Both the position numbers and the translations under genes were made by a program. 64,000 nt of DNA from Bradyrhizobium sp. CCBAU 53351 (GTDB lineage: Bacteria; Pseudomonadota; Alphaproteobacteria; Rhizobiales; Xanthobacteraceae): NCBI RefSeq assembly GCF_015291745.1, contig NZ_CP030059.1:3623501-3687500 (forward strand), written 5' to 3'. The number at the start of each line of letters is the position of its first letter. The stretch's first letter is position 1. The notes under the pieces were generated by a model that saw only the letters and a program-made list of their open reading frames with translations, was not told the origin of the DNA and ran no database searches. Shown in pieces: positions 26,421-34,990 of this stretch.

Positions 26421-28250
26421 ATGTCCGTCGATGCCACCGAGGTGGCCGCAGGAGCTTCGTTACCGACCATGAAAATCGATACGCTCGCAGTCGACTTTAC
26501 CGACGAGCAGAAACGCTATCTCGAAGGTTTCACGACCGGTCTGCAGATCAGCCGGGTCGGGCGCGGCCTGGGTGGAGGCGGCGGCAAAGCGAATGCCGAG
26601 CCTGTTGGCCCCGATGCCGTGCACATCAAGGCGCAGGACAAGGTGATCGCGTCGGGCAAGAAGCTCGCCGACCAAGAGAAGTTCAAGCGCGACGAGCATC
26701 CCTTCGATGCCTATCCGCGGCTGCGCCAGCAGGCACTCGACAATGCGCCGCCGAGCCCGGCGGACAATTTCCGCTGGCGCTATTACGGCATCTTCTACGT
26801 CGCGCCGACGCAGGACTCCTACATGAGCCGGCTGCGGATTCCGAACGGCATCATGAAGCACTGGCAGCTGTCGGGCCTTGCCGATCTCGCCGACGAGCTG
26901 TGCGGCCCCTATAGCCACGTCACGACGCGCGCCAACCTCCAGCTGCGCGAGATCCCGCCGAAGCATGCGATCAGGCTGCTCGAGGGCATCCAGGAGCTCG
27001 GCCTGTGCTCGCGTGGCTCCGGCGCCGACAACATTCGCAACGTTACGGGGACGCCGACGGCCGGCGTCGATCCGCAGGAAATCATCGACACGCGCCCCTA
27101 TGCGCGCGAGTGGCACCACCACATCCTCAACGACCGTTCGCTGTACGGCCTGCCGCGCAAGTTCAACGTCGCTTTCGACGGGGCCGGCAGGATCGCGGTG
27201 CTGGAGGAGACCAACGACATCGCCTTCACCGCCTATGAGGTGAAGGACGGTTTCGGCGTCGAGCCGGGCGTCTGGTTCCGCCTCGGCCTCGGCGGCATCA
27301 CCGGGCACAAGGATTTTGCGAAATATTCCGGCATTATCGTCAAGCCGGAGCAGGCGACCGCCGTTGCCGACGCCATCGTGCGCGTGTTCATCGACCATGG
27401 CGACCGCACCAACCGCAACAAGGCGCGGCTGAAATACGTGCTCGACGCCATGGGCCATGACGGATTCCTTGGGCTGGTCGAGGAGCGGCTGAAGACGCCG
27501 TTCACGCGCGTGCCGGAGGAGGCATTTGCGCCGCGACCGGCCGCCGACCGCATGGCCCATGTCGGCGTGCACAAGCAGAAGCAGGATGGCCTCAACTGGA
27601 TCGGCGTGTCGCTGACGCTCGGCAAGCTCAGCTGCGACCAGATGCGGGGCCTCGCCAAGATTTCGCACGACCTCGGCGACGGCGAGATCCGCCTGACCGT
27701 CTGGCAGAACCTGCTGATTTCAGGAGTGCGCGATGAGAACGTCGAGCTCGCCATTGCAGCGATCAAGCAGATCGGGCTCGCGGTCGAAGCCTCGCACATC
27801 CGCGCCGGCCTGATCGCCTGCACCGGCAATGCCGGCTGCCGCTTCGCTGCCGCCAACACCAAGCGCCATGCCGCCGAGATCGGCGACTGGTGCGAGCCGC
27901 GCGTTGCGATGGACAAGCCGCTCAACATCCACGTCACCGGCTGCCACCATTCCTGCGCGCAGCATTACATCAGCGACATCGGCCTGATCGGTGCGCGCGT
28001 GCCGGTGAATGAGGACGACACGGTCGAGGGTTATCACCTGTTCACCGGCGGCGGGTTCGGCCCCGACGCCGACGTCGGGCAGGAGGTCTATCACGACCTC
28101 AAGGCCGAGGACGCACCGAAGACGGTCGAAAAACTGCTCAAGGCCTATATCGCCCATCGCTCGTCGCCTGACGAAACCTTCCTCTCCTTTGCGCGCCGCC
28201 ATGACGGCGAAACGCTGCGCAAGCTTGCTGATGCCGAGGTGTCCTCATGA
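26421..28250 (+). CDS. nirA: Siroheme/4Fe-4S nitrite (or sulfite) reductase, NirA type
   Basis: A 609-residue hemoprotein of the nitrite/sulfite reductase family, which performs six-electron reduction of nitrite to ammonium (or sulfite to sulfide) in the cytoplasm. Two ferredoxin-like half-domains and two siroheme/cluster domains are visible. The cluster cysteines are C467 and C473 (ACTGNAGC) and C508 and C512 (TGCHHSC), with siroheme-binding arginines in SHVTTRANLQLREIP. A lysine- and glycine-rich stretch (residues 48-95) is inserted before the first domain. The location directly after nasTS argues for nitrite. It overlaps the next gene by ATGA. Confidence 0.88.
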   Translation: MSVDATEVAAGASLPTMKIDTLAVDFTDEQKRYLEGFTTGLQISRVGRGLGGGGGKANAEPVGPDAVHIKAQDKVIASGKKLADQEKFKRDEHPFDAYPRLRQQALDNAPPSPADNFRWRYYGIFYVAPTQDSYMSRLRIPNGIMKHWQLSGLADLADELCGPYSHVTTRANLQLREIPPKHAIRLLEGIQELGLCSRGSGADNIRNVTGTPTAGVDPQEIIDTRPYAREWHHHILNDRSLYGLPRKFNVAFDGAGRIAVLEETNDIAFTAYEVKDGFGVEPGVWFRLGLGGITGHKDFAKYSGIIVKPEQATAVADAIVRVFIDHGDRTNRNKARLKYVLDAMGHDGFLGLVEERLKTPFTRVPEEAFAPRPAADRMAHVGVHKQKQDGLNWIGVSLTLGKLSCDQMRGLAKISHDLGDGEIRLTVWQNLLISGVRDENVELAIAAIKQIGLAVEASHIRAGLIACTGNAGCRFAAANTKRHAAEIGDWCEPRVAMDKPLNIHVTGCHHSCAQHYISDIGLIGARVPVNEDDTVEGYHLFTGGGFGPDADVGQEVYHDLKAEDAPKTVEKLLKAYIAHRSSPDETFLSFARRHDGETLRKLADAEVSS

Positions 28251-29857
28251 ACCAGATCACGCCTCCGCCCAGGCTCGATATCATTCCCGCCAGCGCACCG
28301 TTCTCCGATGCGCAGCGCTCCTGGCTGAACGGCTTCTTTGCCGGGCTGCTGTCGCCTGACGTCGCCGCGCCGCTGTCGGCGGAGCAGGGCGCAGCCGTCA
28401 TGCAGGGCGCAGCCGGTGACGGCGACGACGGCGAAGCGCCCTGGCACGACCAGACCATGCCGATCGCCGACCGCATGAAGCTTGCGGAAGGGCGCCCCGT
28501 CCGCCGCAAGATGATGGCGGCGATGGCGCAGCAGGATTGCGGCCAGTGCGGCTACAATTGCCACGACTATTCGGAAGCGATCGCCAGTCGCAGCGAAGCA
28601 CGGCTCAATCTCTGCGTCCCCGGCGGCAAGGAAACCGCGCGGATGCTGAAGTCGCTGTACGAGGAGCTCGACAAGGCCCCGGCAGCCAAAGCGGCGGACA
28701 AGCCTGACGCTCCGGCGCCGGCCGTGACGGTCACGATCGCTGAACCCGGCCGCTCGCGCGACAACCCTGTGGCCGCGACCTTCCTGTCGCGCCGCTTGCT
28801 CAACAAGGGTAAGTCGGAGAAGGAAACCTATCACATCGAGTTCGATCTCTCCGCGAGCAAGCTCGACTACATCGTCGGCGACAGTTTCGGCGTGTTTGCG
28901 CGCAACGATGTCGGCCTCGTCGACCAGATCATCGCGCTGCTTGGCGCCTCCCACACCACCAAGGTCAACGGCAAGACGCTGCGCGAGGTCTTGATCGACG
29001 ACGTCTCGCTGTCGCCGGCACCCGACACGCTGTTCGAGCTGATCTCCTTCATCACCGGCGGCGCGGCGCGCGAGAAGGCGCGTGCGCTGGCACAGGGTGA
29101 GGATCCCGATGGCGATGCCGCGACGCTCGACGTGATGGCGGCGCTGCAGAAGTTCTCCGGCACGCGGCCGCATCCGGAGGCCTTCGTCGAGGCGCTGGAG
29201 CCGCTGCAGCCGCGGCTCTATTCGATCTCGTCCTCGCACAATGCGACACCCGGAAAGCTGTCATTGACCGTCGATTCCGTGCGCTACGTCGTCGGCAAGC
29301 GCAAGCGACTCGGCGTTGCCTCGACCTTCCTCGGCGAGCGCATCAATGAGGGCGAAGAGCTCAAGGTCTATGTGCAGAAGGCGCACGGCTTCGGCCTGCC
29401 GCAGGATCCGAAGACGCCGATCATCATGGTCGGCCCGGGCACCGGCATCGCCCCGTTCCGCGCCTTCCTGCTCGACCGCAAGGCGACCGGCGCGCCCGGC
29501 AAGAACTGGCTGTTCTTCGGCCACCAGCGCAGCGATTGCGACTTCTTCTACCAGGAGGAGCTCAATGCGATGAAGACTTCGGGTCTGCTGACGCGCATGT
29601 CGCTGGCCTGGTCGCGCGACGGCGAAAAGAAGTTCTACGTTCAGGATCGCATGCGCGAGGTCGGCCGCGAGGTGTGGACCTGGCTCGCCGAAGGCGCGCA
29701 TCTCTACATCTGCGGCGATGCCAAGCGCATGGCCAAGGACGTCGAGCGTGCACTGGTCGACATCGTCGCCCAGTTCGGCGCACGTTCGACCGACGAGGCC
29801 GTCAGCTTCGTCGCCGAGCTGAAGAAGACGGGTCGTTTCCAGGCGGATGTCTACTAG
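28247..29857 (+). CDS. CysJ-like FAD/NADPH reductase with an N-terminal four-cysteine domain
   Basis: A 536-residue electron-transfer subunit. The C-terminal two thirds is a CysJ/cytochrome-P450-reductase-type FAD and NADPH module: RLYSISSSHNATPGKLSLTV binds FAD, MVGPGTGIAPFRAFLLDR binds NADPH, and the protein ends in a family-typical aromatic (DVY). The flavodoxin domain of CysJ is missing. In its place are residues 90-130, with C98, C101, C105 and C123 in DCGQCGYNCHDYSEAIA and LNLCVPGG, resembling a 4Fe-4S ligand set of the RnfB/Fer4 kind. It is coupled to nirA by a 4-bp overlap and is the probable NADPH-dependent electron donor. Confidence 0.85.
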   Translation: MNQITPPPRLDIIPASAPFSDAQRSWLNGFFAGLLSPDVAAPLSAEQGAAVMQGAAGDGDDGEAPWHDQTMPIADRMKLAEGRPVRRKMMAAMAQQDCGQCGYNCHDYSEAIASRSEARLNLCVPGGKETARMLKSLYEELDKAPAAKAADKPDAPAPAVTVTIAEPGRSRDNPVAATFLSRRLLNKGKSEKETYHIEFDLSASKLDYIVGDSFGVFARNDVGLVDQIIALLGASHTTKVNGKTLREVLIDDVSLSPAPDTLFELISFITGGAAREKARALAQGEDPDGDAATLDVMAALQKFSGTRPHPEAFVEALEPLQPRLYSISSSHNATPGKLSLTVDSVRYVVGKRKRLGVASTFLGERINEGEELKVYVQKAHGFGLPQDPKTPIIMVGPGTGIAPFRAFLLDRKATGAPGKNWLFFGHQRSDCDFFYQEELNAMKTSGLLTRMSLAWSRDGEKKFYVQDRMREVGREVWTWLAEGAHLYICGDAKRMAKDVERALVDIVAQFGARSTDEAVSFVAELKKTGRFQADVY

Positions 29858-29873
29858 GGACGACTTCGTGGGG

Positions 29874-29955
29874 GTGGGGTGAGCCGAAGGCGTAACCCAC
29901 CTCTTCTGTCACGGCCGATGCAGAAGTGGCGGATGACGCCTTCGGCTGATCCTCC
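29874..29955. repeat. Long inverted repeat of a rhizobial type after the reductase gene
   Basis: The left arm around 29880-29909 (agccgaaggcgt, then ccacctcttctg) is repeated in inverted orientation around 29920-29950 (cagaagtggcgg, then acgccttcggct), giving two near-identical arms of about 30 bp. The tail-to-tail arms form a large hairpin directly after the operon's last stop codon; it is a probable dispersed element and transcript end. Confidence 0.65.
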
Positions 29956-30164
29956 CACCGAAAGCTGTCATCCCGCCGCCATCGATCTCGGTTCCAGCTC
30001 GGTCGGATCTTAACGAAAAAGATTCTTGGAACCGGCGCTTGGAAAGAATTTGCACCTGCAAGAGGGCTTTTGGAGAGAACCCTCATCGCTATTTGCTCGG
30101 AAGTCTTGCCTGATACCCCGGTTGATCCCTCATAATCCCGCAAATGGGGCGTTGGAGATCGACC

Positions 30165-30317
30165 ATGCGCGAACTATCGGCGGAAGCCAGGTTGCACTTT
30201 TACGCGCGCTCGCTCTCGCGGCAGACCAGAGCGAGCGCCCATCATCTGGCGCTCTACAGCGCGTTTGCGGTTATCGCGGCCATCGTGCTCGGGTCGTTGT
30301 CGGTGCACCCGTTTTAG
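30165..30317 (+). CDS. Small single-pass membrane protein (50 residues)
   Basis: ATG at 30165 to TAG at 30315-30317 encodes 50 residues. An amphipathic, arginine-rich first half (MRELSAEARLHFYARSLSRQ) is followed by one hydrophobic segment (ALYSAFAVIAAIVLGSL, residues 29-45) and a short outside tail (SVHPF). TTGGAG at 30152-30157 lies 7 bp before the start. It has the shape of conserved rhizobial small proteins of unknown role. It stands alone between two different palindromic repeats. Confidence 0.65.
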   Translation: MRELSAEARLHFYARSLSRQTRASAHHLALYSAFAVIAAIVLGSLSVHPF

Positions 30318-30318
30318 G

Positions 30319-30390
30319 ATGTCGTTCCGGGGCGGCGAAGCCGAACCTCGAGATTCCGGGTCTGATGCTGCGGATCATCCCGGGATGACC
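30319..30390. repeat. Palindromic intergenic repeat of a second family
   Basis: The gap between the small membrane protein gene and convergent pxpA is a roughly 70-bp imperfect palindrome, from gtcgttccggggcggcgaag at the left to cggatcatcccgggatgac at the right, with a central attccgggt. This differs from the cagcgc/gcgctg family at 9100, 20308 and 34352. Confidence 0.55.
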
Positions 30391-30394
30391 ATCA

Positions 30395-31165
30395 TCACGC
30401 CCCGCGCTTGAACGGCGCGACCTCGATCCCCGCATCCTTCAACGCCTGACGCAAGGTCCGCGCGATCTCGACGGCGCCGTGGGTGTCGCCATGGATGCAT
30501 ACCGTGTCCGTGCGCATCTTGATGACCTTGCCCGTCACCGAGACCACTGCGCCGTCCTGCACCATGCGCACCACGCGCTCGGCAATCGCCTTGGCATCAT
30601 GCAGCACCGCGCCGGGCTTCTTGCGCGAGACGAGGTTGCCGTCGTCCTCATAGGCGCGGTCGGCGAACACCTCGTGCACCATCGGCAAATTGGCGTCCTC
30701 GCCGGCCTTCAACAGCTTGGAATTGGCGAGCACGACGAAGATCAGGCTGGGGTCGACCGCTTTGATCCCCGCGGCGATCGCCTTCGCGGTCATGTCGTCC
30801 TCGCAGGCGACGTTGGAGAGCGCGCCATGCGCCTTGACATGCGTGACCTTGTGCCCGGCCGCGGTCGCGATCGCCTGCAGCGCGCCGATCTGGTAGGCGA
30901 CGAGGTTCTCGATCTCGGAGGCTTTGAGGCCCGCGATCGGATGCCGGCCGAACCCATGCAGGTCGCGATAGCCGGGATGCGCGCCGACCGAGACGCCCCG
31001 CGCCTTCGCAAGCTCAACCGTCCGCCGCATGATGTCGGGATCGCCGGCGTGGAAGCCGCAGGCGACGTTGACCGAGCTTGCGAGCTCGATCATCGCGGCG
31101 TCGTTGCCCATCTCCCACGCGCCAAAACCTTCGCCGAGGTCGCAATTGAGATCGATCGTCTTCAT
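30395..31165 (-). CDS. pxpA: 5-oxoprolinase subunit A (LamB/YcsF family)
   Basis: PxpA with PxpB and PxpC forms the prokaryotic ATP-dependent 5-oxoprolinase, converting toxic 5-oxoproline to glutamate. The 256-residue protein starts [20 protein letters not shown] and has [45 protein letters not shown] and [16 protein letters not shown], all LamB/YcsF hallmarks. The ATG at 31165 follows a good GGAG; the upstream extension to 31234 overlaps poorly conserved sequence. It is the last gene of pxpBCA. Confidence 0.92.
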   Translation of the reverse strand: MKTIDLNCDLGEGFGAWEMGNDAAMIELASSVNVACGFHAGDPDIMRRTVELAKARGVSVGAHPGYRDLHGFGRHPIAGLKASEIENLVAYQIGALQAIATAAGHKVTHVKAHGALSNVACEDDMTAKAIAAGIKAVDPSLIFVVLANSKLLKAGEDANLPMVHEVFADRAYEDDGNLVSRKKPGAVLHDAKAIAERVVRMVQDGAVVSVTGKVIKMRTDTVCIHGDTHGAVEIARTLRQALKDAGIEVAPFKRGA

Positions 31166-31199
31166 GGGTGCTCTCCGCCTTCCGGTCTTGATGTTACGC

Positions 31200-32237
31200 T
31201 TAAGGCTCCGCGGTGACCTGCCAGGTGCCGGCATCGATCGCGTTCACCGCATGGCCGGCAACGTTGGCATCGCTGAGCGCCTCGATATTCAGCGCGACGC
31301 TGTCGGAGGAGCGCAGGCGATCGGGCAGGGTGCGGATCAATTGCGCGAACTTCTTCGCCTCGTCCTGTGCTTCGATCATGCTGACGGCCTTGAAGCGAAA
31401 CGCCGTTCCTGCCGAGGTCTGTGCGAGGCGGCCGACATCGGCCGTGATGATGGTGGCGATCTTCGGATAGCCGCCGGAGGTGCCGCGGTCCATCATCAGC
31501 GCGATCGGCGCGCCGTTGCCGGGGACCTGGATGCTGCCGTTGACGGTGCCGTCGGAGACGATGTTGTGGCCGTGCAGATGCTTGATGGCGGGGCCTTCCA
31601 GTCGGTAACCCATGCGATCGGAGGTCGCCGATATCTTCCACTCGCTGTCCAGGAACAGCGCCTTGTTGGCATCGTCGAACTCGTCGTCCTGCGGCCCCAG
31701 CAGAATACGGATCGGGCCGCTCACGGGCTTCGGCAATTCGATGCGCATCTCGCCCGCGCCGCTCGCGGCATGGACGCTGAATTCGTCGCCGGCCTGGAGC
31801 GGGCGCGGGTAGGGGCTGCCGAGGCCGGCGCGGGCATTCACCGCGAGACTGCCGAACACCAGTTCGCCCGTGATGGCGCCTTCGATCGCCAGATAAGTGA
31901 AGGCGCCGCCGCGGGCAAAGCCCAGCGTCAGCGTCTCGCCGTCCTTCAGCGTCACCGAACTGTCCATGGCAACGGGGTTTCCGGCGACATCCGCGTTGCG
32001 CGGCGCGCCTGAAATGGCGACGCGCACGGCGCCGTCGCGGGCGGTGAAGGCGGCGCCGAACGGTCCGATCTCGACGGCAGCCGCGAACGGTTCGTTGCCG
32101 ACGAGCGTGTTCGCCGCAGCCAGCGACAGCCGATCCATCGCGCCGCTGACTGTCAAGCCATAGCGCTGCGCGCCGAAGCGGCCGCCGTCCTGGACGGAGC
32201 TTGCCGGGCCGATGCTGGCGACGACGAGCCGGCTCAT
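31200..32237 (-). CDS. pxpC: 5-oxoprolinase subunit C (biotin-dependent carboxyltransferase-like, AHS2)
   Basis: A 345-residue protein of the KipA/AHS2 family. [21 protein letters not shown] at the N-terminus, [19 protein letters not shown] and RIGLGPQ-like [11 protein letters not shown] define it, and [17 protein letters not shown] (around residues 245-261) is the conserved glycine motif near the active site. It overlaps pxpB by ATGA at 32234-32237 and precedes pxpA by 34 bp, so the three are one operon. The same family includes urea amidolyase domains, but the gene trio makes oxoprolinase the better call. Confidence 0.9.
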   Translation of the reverse strand: MSRLVVASIGPASSVQDGGRFGAQRYGLTVSGAMDRLSLAAANTLVGNEPFAAAVEIGPFGAAFTARDGAVRVAISGAPRNADVAGNPVAMDSSVTLKDGETLTLGFARGGAFTYLAIEGAITGELVFGSLAVNARAGLGSPYPRPLQAGDEFSVHAASGAGEMRIELPKPVSGPIRILLGPQDDEFDDANKALFLDSEWKISATSDRMGYRLEGPAIKHLHGHNIVSDGTVNGSIQVPGNGAPIALMMDRGTSGGYPKIATIITADVGRLAQTSAGTAFRFKAVSMIEAQDEAKKFAQLIRTLPDRLRSSDSVALNIEALSDANVAGHAVNAIDAGTWQVTAEP

Positions 32238-32965
32238 GCGACCACCTGCTCGGCGACGAGCTCGCCGGCCTCCGCGGCGCGATCCAGCTCCTCGAAGGTC
32301 TTGTGGTCGATGGCGAAGAACGTCACGCGATCACCGGGTTCGGTCAGGAACGTCGGGTTGCGATGGAGCTGATAGGTTCGCACCGGTGTGCGGCCGAGCA
32401 GATGCCAGCCACTGGGGGCGGCGAGGCACTGGATGCCGGCCTGGACGCCGCCGATCGAGATCGTGCCGGCAGGCGTCAGCAGCCGCGGATTTTGCCGCCG
32501 CGACATGTGCAGCGATTTGTCGAGGCCGCTGAGATAGGACCAGCCCGGCGTGAAGCCGATCATGGCCACCTTGTAGTCGCCGCCGGCATGCCGGGCGACG
32601 ATGTCATCAGGCGTGGTGCTCAGCGCCTTGGCGACATCCTCGAGGTCGATGCCGTACTCGCCGCCATAGGCGACGGGAATGCGCCAGCGGCGCGCCTTGG
32701 TCACCGGCGGCGGCGGCTGGATTGCAATTGGCAGCAGCTTCTCGCCAAGCGCGTCGAAGCCGATCTTGCAGGGGTCGTAATGCACCAGCAGCGAGCGATA
32801 GGTCGGCACGGTCTCGGTGATGCCGTCGATGGGGCTTGCAGCCAGCGCCTTGTCCAGCGCCAGCACGCGCTGGTTCGCATCCTCGTCGATGGTGCGGCTG
32901 AACTCGACCGTGACGGCGCTGTCGCCACTGGGCAGAAGGCGGGGCGGGGGAAGCGTCGCGGCCAT
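32234..32965 (-). CDS. pxpB: 5-oxoprolinase subunit B (KipI/AHS1 family)
   Basis: A 243-residue KipI/AHS1-fold protein, first gene of pxpBCA. RLLPSGDSAVTVEF opens the domain, and GFTPGWSYLSGLDKSLHMSRR and GTISIGGVQAGIQCLAAPSGWHLLGRTP are diagnostic. The frame extends to 33064, but the ATG at 32965 (MAATLPPPRLLPSGD) fits family length. In Bacillus the homologue KipI was described as a kinase inhibitor; the enzymatic role is now the accepted one for this operon. Confidence 0.9.
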   Translation of the reverse strand: MAATLPPPRLLPSGDSAVTVEFSRTIDEDANQRVLALDKALAASPIDGITETVPTYRSLLVHYDPCKIGFDALGEKLLPIAIQPPPPVTKARRWRIPVAYGGEYGIDLEDVAKALSTTPDDIVARHAGGDYKVAMIGFTPGWSYLSGLDKSLHMSRRQNPRLLTPAGTISIGGVQAGIQCLAAPSGWHLLGRTPVRTYQLHRNPTFLTEPGDRVTFFAIDHKTFEELDRAAEAGELVAEQVVA

Positions 32966-33221
32966 TGGGCTGTCGAAGAGCTGTCGAAATCGGGCTGGAA
33001 AGCGCGGGCTCGACCTTGAGTTCCGCGTCACCCCTGCTTCGCGTAAATGCGCCCGCAAGTCCAATAAATTAATGCAGGGGGAGGCGATAAAGCCTTGTTA
33101 TCGCGTCGCATAAAGGCCCATCGGCCCTGCGTAATTGCTAGCCTCTTGGCCCTTGACGCAAGGGCTGCGGCTCGCAAGATGCGCGCGTTCTTTCCCGCAC
33201 CTCCGGAGCTCTGCTGTTTCC

Positions 33222-33920
33222 ATGTCGCTGTCCCCCGAAGCCCGCAAGACCCTCGCCGGCATCACCACTGCCACCATCACCACGGTCCTGCTGAAGAAGG
33301 GCCTGCGCAATGTGTGGATGCGCGGAGCGCGGCCGCTGCGCCCCGGGCTGCCGCGGCTGGTGGGACCGGCCTTCACACTGCGCTTCGTGCCGGCGCGCGA
33401 GGACCTGGCGACGCCGGAATCCTGGTCCTCGCCGATCTCCACCCGCACCGCGATCGAGGCGATGCCCGACGGCTGCATCGCCGTGGTCGACGCCATGGGC
33501 ATCACCGATGCCGGCATCTTCGGCGACATCCTCTGCGCCCGCATGGTCAAGCGCGGCGTCACCGCGCTTGTCACCGACGGCGTGGTGCGTGACGTCGAGG
33601 GCGTGCTCGGCACCAATCTGCCGGTGTGGTGCGACGGCTATGCCGCGCCGCCGTCAGTTGCGGGCCTGACTTTCGTCGGCTGGGGCGAGCCGATCGGCTG
33701 CGGCGGCGTTGCCGTGTTTCCCAACGACATCGTGGTCGCCGACCAGGACGGCTGCGTGCTGATCCCGCAGGCAATGCTCGACCACGTGCTCAACGAGGGC
33801 GTCGAGCAGGAGCGCATGGAAGCCTGGATCGTCAACGAGGTGAACAACGGCGCGGTGCTGCCGGGCCTCTATCCCATGAACGCCGAGACCAAGGCGCGCT
33901 ACGCCGCCAGCAAGAAGTAA
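33222..33920 (+). CDS. RraA-like family protein (ribonuclease regulator/aldolase fold)
   Basis: A 232-residue RraA/HMG-aldolase-fold protein. Motifs are VGPAFTLRFVPARED, AVVDAMGITDAGIFGDIL (the family's GD-AG region), MVKRGVTALVTDGVVRD (with the conserved R-D) and FPNDIVVADQDGCVLIP. Members of this size with an added C-terminal helix are often 4-hydroxy-4-methyl-2-oxoglutarate aldolases or sugar-acid enzymes rather than RNase E inhibitors. Activity cannot be fixed from sequence. It is followed after 24 bp by a cupin gene on the same strand. Confidence 0.82.
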   Translation: MSLSPEARKTLAGITTATITTVLLKKGLRNVWMRGARPLRPGLPRLVGPAFTLRFVPAREDLATPESWSSPISTRTAIEAMPDGCIAVVDAMGITDAGIFGDILCARMVKRGVTALVTDGVVRDVEGVLGTNLPVWCDGYAAPPSVAGLTFVGWGEPIGCGGVAVFPNDIVVADQDGCVLIPQAMLDHVLNEGVEQERMEAWIVNEVNNGAVLPGLYPMNAETKARYAASKK

Positions 33921-33944
33921 CCGGGAAGCAAGCGAGGTAATCCC

Positions 33945-34349
33945 ATGGAGATCACTGTTGCAGGCACGCGGCCGACCCGCCGCGCGCCCAAGGAAAACTT
34001 CACCGGCACCGTATGGCAGGACCCCGTGATCATGGCGCCCGCGCCGGCACGGCTGAACTGCTCGCGCGTCGCCTTCGAGCCGGGTGCCCGCACCAATTGG
34101 CACCATCATCCGCTGGGACAGACGCTCTACGTGATTTCGGGCGTCGGCCGCGTCCAGACCAAGGGCGGTCCGGTCAGGGAGATCCGCCCCGGCGACACCG
34201 TCTGGATTCCGCCGGGCGAATTGCACTGGCACGGCGCCTCGCCGACCAACGGCATGTGCCACATTGCCATGCAGGAAGCGCTCGACGGAGTCTACTCGAC
34301 GTGGCTCGAGCCCGTCACGGACGCAGAGTACGGCGCCGCGCTGGGCTAA
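33945..34349 (+). CDS. Cupin domain protein
   Basis: A 134-residue single-domain cupin. The two metal motifs are visible: TNWHHHPLGQTLYVISGVG (histidines at about residues 53-55 and the downstream Gln/Tyr) and PPGELHWHGASP (His around 94-96). The layout resembles small manganese cupins such as bacterial (R)-mandelonitrile lyase homologues and carboxymuconolactone-associated cupins. Substrate is unknown. It probably forms an operon with the RraA-like gene and is followed by a palindromic repeat. Confidence 0.82.
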   Translation: MEITVAGTRPTRRAPKENFTGTVWQDPVIMAPAPARLNCSRVAFEPGARTNWHHHPLGQTLYVISGVGRVQTKGGPVREIRPGDTVWIPPGELHWHGASPTNGMCHIAMQEALDGVYSTWLEPVTDAEYGAALG

Positions 34350-34351
34350 TT

Positions 34352-34488
34352 CGCGGGCCCCGGACAAGACGCATCACCTGAAGGCGATGCTTCGCTGAGC
34401 CGGGCCCAGAGATTTTAGCGACCAAAAGATGCTGGGTCCCGGCTCTGCGCAGCAGCGCCAACGCGCTCAGCGCGTCCGGGACGCAGCG
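34352..34488. repeat. Dispersed palindromic intergenic repeat, copy 3
   Basis: Two imperfect palindromes fill the gap between the cupin gene and a convergent small secreted protein gene. The second (about 34428-34488, gggtcccggctctgcgcagc to cgcgtccgggacgcagcg) matches the module order of copies 1 and 2. This copy also marks the left edge of the lower-GC stretch that follows. Confidence 0.55.
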
Positions 34489-34489
34489 A

Positions 34490-34846
34490 CTACATCCTCT
34501 CCGCCGTCCACGTGCCCGTGCACAGCGCGCCGCGCCACGTACCGGAGCCCGAGGTCCCGCTGAGGCGGCCGAAGCCGACGGCGCGCTTGATGCCCGTGCT
34601 CAAGGTGACGTTGATGCTGCCGGCGTCGGCCACGCGGCCCGATGCCGTCACCGCCGCGCTCGTCGATGCGATCTGCCCGTTGTTGATACCGATCGCGACG
34701 GTGGCGCCGTTGCCGCAGGTCTCGCTCGAGGACGAGATCCGCACATTCCAGGCGCCGTCGAAGCTGGTCGATGCCGCATTCGCCTGGCCGCAGAGCAGGG
34801 TGACGGCGCAGATCGTGGCGAAGATACCTTTGTAGAGATGTCTCAT
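34490..34846 (-). CDS. Small secreted hypothetical protein
   Basis: A 118-residue precursor. MRHLYKGIFATICAVTLLCG is a clear signal peptide with probable cleavage after ANA. The mature part is small, Gly/Ser/Thr-rich and beta-rich, with two cysteines (SSSETCGNGATVAIG and RGALCTGTWTAERM) that could form a disulfide; conserved-looking strands are FDGAWNVRISSSSETC and GSGTWRGALCTGTW. No family is recognised. Start taken at the ATG of 34846 rather than 34858. Confidence 0.65.
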   Translation of the reverse strand: MRHLYKGIFATICAVTLLCGQANAASTSFDGAWNVRISSSSETCGNGATVAIGINNGQIASTSAAVTASGRVADAGSINVTLSTGIKRAVGFGRLSGTSGSGTWRGALCTGTWTAERM

Positions 34847-34990
34847 GACACGCCCCATTGGCTGAACCTGCCGGGCATCGTGTCACGACACGGAAGGGAC
34901 CGATGTGAGGGGTGTCACGCATGCGGTGCCAGCGCCCGCGTCCGGACGCCGTCTCATCAGCCAGGCAGAGCCTCGAAAGGCTCGTTCACC

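Noticed and set aside
33222-33920. RraA-like protein as a true RNase E inhibitor or menaquinone methyltransferase
   Set aside because: The old methyltransferase name is obsolete for this fold, and the size and neighbours fit an aldolase-type or unknown activity better.
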